NCBI GenBank assembly: GCA_947385505.1
Contig: CANDLP010000018.1
Location: forward strand, 1 to 14,233
DNA from: an uncultured Clostridia bacterium
GTDB lineage: Bacteria; Bacillota; Clostridia; Oscillospirales; Ruminococcaceae
Direction of reading: 5' to 3'
Length of the DNA: 14,233 nucleotides
Under the pieces are notes generated by a model, which was not told where the DNA came from, did no database searches, and was given only the letters and a program-made list of their open reading frames with translations. Positions 13,404-14,233 of this stretch are shown here, in pieces. How positions within the stretch are numbered: position 1 is the first letter of the stretch; each line of letters opens with the position of its first letter. Made by a program: the position numbers and the translations under genes.

Positions 13404-13628
13404 TTAAACTTTTTTTTCGAGTTTTCTTAACTTTTTTAAATCCTCATCAGTAAAAAACCTAAGATATTGCAGCAGCAAAGAAGCCTTGTCAAAATCGCCT
13501 TTTTCAAATTTATAAATACTTTCTTTGGAGCATTCACAATATACCGTTGCAAACTTAGCTACGCCTATGCCGTGTGCCTTGCGTGCTTGTCTGCATATTT
13601 CACCTATTTCTTTGCTGCGCTTTATCAT
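13404..13628 (-). CDS. Small XRE-like helix-turn-helix protein, candidate late regulator
   Basis: 74 residues, ATG at 13628 with AAGGAG 7 nt upstream. The sequence IGEICRQARKAHGIGVAKFATVYCECSKESIYKFEKG (8-44) has the XRE pattern: a first helix with RQARK, a turn, the second helix VAKFATVYC and the recognition helix SKESIYKFEKG. The rest is a short helical tail rich in Leu and Lys, probably for dimerisation. There is no separate sensory domain. It lies directly upstream of the palindrome and late promoter, so it is the best candidate for binding them and perhaps for controlling late transcription. That link is an inference. Confidence 0.8.
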   Translation of the reverse strand: MIKRSKEIGEICRQARKAHGIGVAKFATVYCECSKESIYKFEKGDFDKASLLLQYLRFFTDEDLKKLRKLEKKV

Positions 13629-13640
13629 TATGCTGCTCCT

Positions 13641-13937
13641 TTATTTGTTCTTATTTTTCTTGAATTTTGGCCACCATTTTACTTTTTGTTCACATTGTGC
13701 TTCTTCATCACTTGCCGTAGTAAATATAGAAATAGAATGTTCAATAAAATCTAAAAGCCTATAATGGCAACTTTCACATAATTCTAATAATTTAAAACTC
13801 TCTTCATAAGTTTTAAAGTTGTTCATCACACGAATTTCAACAAATGATTTTACAGGTTCTTTGCCTTCATTGTGCGATGACGGTGAAAAAGCGCTTTTTA
13901 AATCTTTTTTGCACATATTACATTTTTTAAAATCCAT
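13641..13937 (-). CDS. Small protein with two CxxC pairs, probably zinc-binding
   Basis: 98 residues from the ATG at 13937 (MDFKKCNMCKKDL), which has GGAAAGGA 6 nt upstream; an ATG six codons earlier overlaps that ribosome site and is less likely. Cysteine pairs C6-x2-C9 and C54-x2-C57 could bind one zinc ion in a split ribbon. Between them lies VKSFVEIRVMNNFKTYEESFKLLELC. The C-terminus is basic and tryptophan/lysine-rich (KVKWWPKFKKNKNK). Split CxxC...CESCH proteins of this size are common as unassigned genes in the early block of clostridial phages. It lies 12 nt upstream of the HTH gene, probably in one transcript with it. Confidence 0.75.
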   Translation of the reverse strand: MDFKKCNMCKKDLKSAFSPSSHNEGKEPVKSFVEIRVMNNFKTYEESFKLLELCESCHYRLLDFIEHSISIFTTASDEEAQCEQKVKWWPKFKKNKNK

Positions 13938-13958
13938 CTCGGTTCCTTTCCGCATAAT

Positions 13959-14233
13959 TCAGCTTTCGTTCAGCAATTCGGGGTTGTCGTGGATATTGCC
14001 GATAACTTCATAATCCGTTCCTTTACCCACGAGATTAAAGCCTCTGTTGTTATTCTCTAATCGGAATATAGCAGGCTCATATTTCACAACAAATATATCA
14101 TAATCGTTGACGCAGGAATGCAGCACAACCCTGCCATATTTTTTTGTTTTTATAATATCCCCCTCGAAAATCCTATTACCGTTCTTGTCGGTTAAGCCTG
14201 TGTATCGACCGACAGTTGTGGAGAGAACCTCTC
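13959..14233 (-). CDS. YopX family protein, N-terminus beyond the window
   Basis: 91 residues are visible, entering from the right edge and ending at the TGA at 13959. The phrase TVGRYTGLTDKNGNRIFEGDII is the hallmark of the YopX family (SPbeta YopX), which has a small barrel fold found widely in phages of Bacillota. The C-terminal part DYEVIGNIHDNPELL is also the usual YopX ending. The function is unknown. Its stop lies 21 nt before the start of the CxxC protein gene. It marks the end of the early gene block that precedes the late operon. Confidence 0.88.
   Translation of the reverse strand, partial: EVLSTTVGRYTGLTDKNGNRIFEGDIIKTKKYGRVVLHSCVNDYDIFVVKYEPAIFRLENNNRGFNLVGKGTDYEVIGNIHDNPELLNES

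Noticed and set aside
13390..13413. AT-rich inverted repeat AAAGTT...AACTTT after the HTH gene, as a terminator
   Set aside because: The stem has only one G-C pair per arm and is interrupted, so it is unlikely to terminate.
1..14233. CRISPR array, insertion sequence, integrase, attachment site or defence system
   Set aside because: No regularly spaced direct repeats, transposase, recombinase or recognisable defence gene is present; all coding space is explained by phage genes.

Overview
This window is the late (virion morphogenesis) region of a siphovirus, either a free phage or a prophage. Every supported gene lies on the minus strand, so transcription runs from high to low coordinates. The host looks like a Bacillota bacterium, probably a gut-type clostridium. 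Reasons: strong AGGAGG or GAAAGGA ribosome sites before almost every gene, moderate G+C, ATG/GTG starts, a YopX-type protein, a Gp20-type scaffold and an SPP1-like head plan. No integrase, repressor cassette, lysis gene or attachment site is visible, so lysogeny cannot be judged.

Right end, 13404-14233: the tail of an early or middle gene block. It holds a YopX-family protein (cut by the window edge), a small protein with two CxxC pairs, and a 74-residue helix-turn-helix (HTH) protein. Just downstream of the HTH gene is a perfect 17-bp palindrome (13374-13390), then an extended -10 promoter (13348-13353) with no recognisable -35. The palindrome is centred near -41 of the predicted start, where class II activators bind. 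This looks like the late switch. The transcript then has a leader of about 200 nt rich in inverted repeats that ends in a tRNA-Trp(CCA)-like gene with an encoded CCA.

Packaging and head entry, 8293-13140: small terminase, large terminase, portal and MuF-type minor head protein, joined by 1-17 nt overlaps. Then come an HK97-gp10-like protein in an unusual place, a 96-residue coiled-coil protein and a 46-residue protein overlapping its end.

Non-coding island, 7982-8292: a second tRNA-like element with class II features but aberrant arms, a GC-rich hairpin, a very strong intrinsic terminator and another hairpin, all directly before the scaffold and capsid genes.

Head shell, connector and tail, 930-7981: scaffold, major capsid protein, adaptor, head-closure protein, tail terminator, major tail protein, the two-part tail assembly chaperone with a -1 programmed frameshift (slippery run at 4191-4200), and a 975-residue tape measure with five exact-length 44-residue repeats. 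A fibre-like protein follows the tape measure directly and runs off the left edge; no distal-tail or tail-associated lysin gene lies between them.

The most interesting parts are the promoter/palindrome/leader region, and the pattern of tRNA-like RNAs at the head of two late gene blocks, one of them followed by a terminator.
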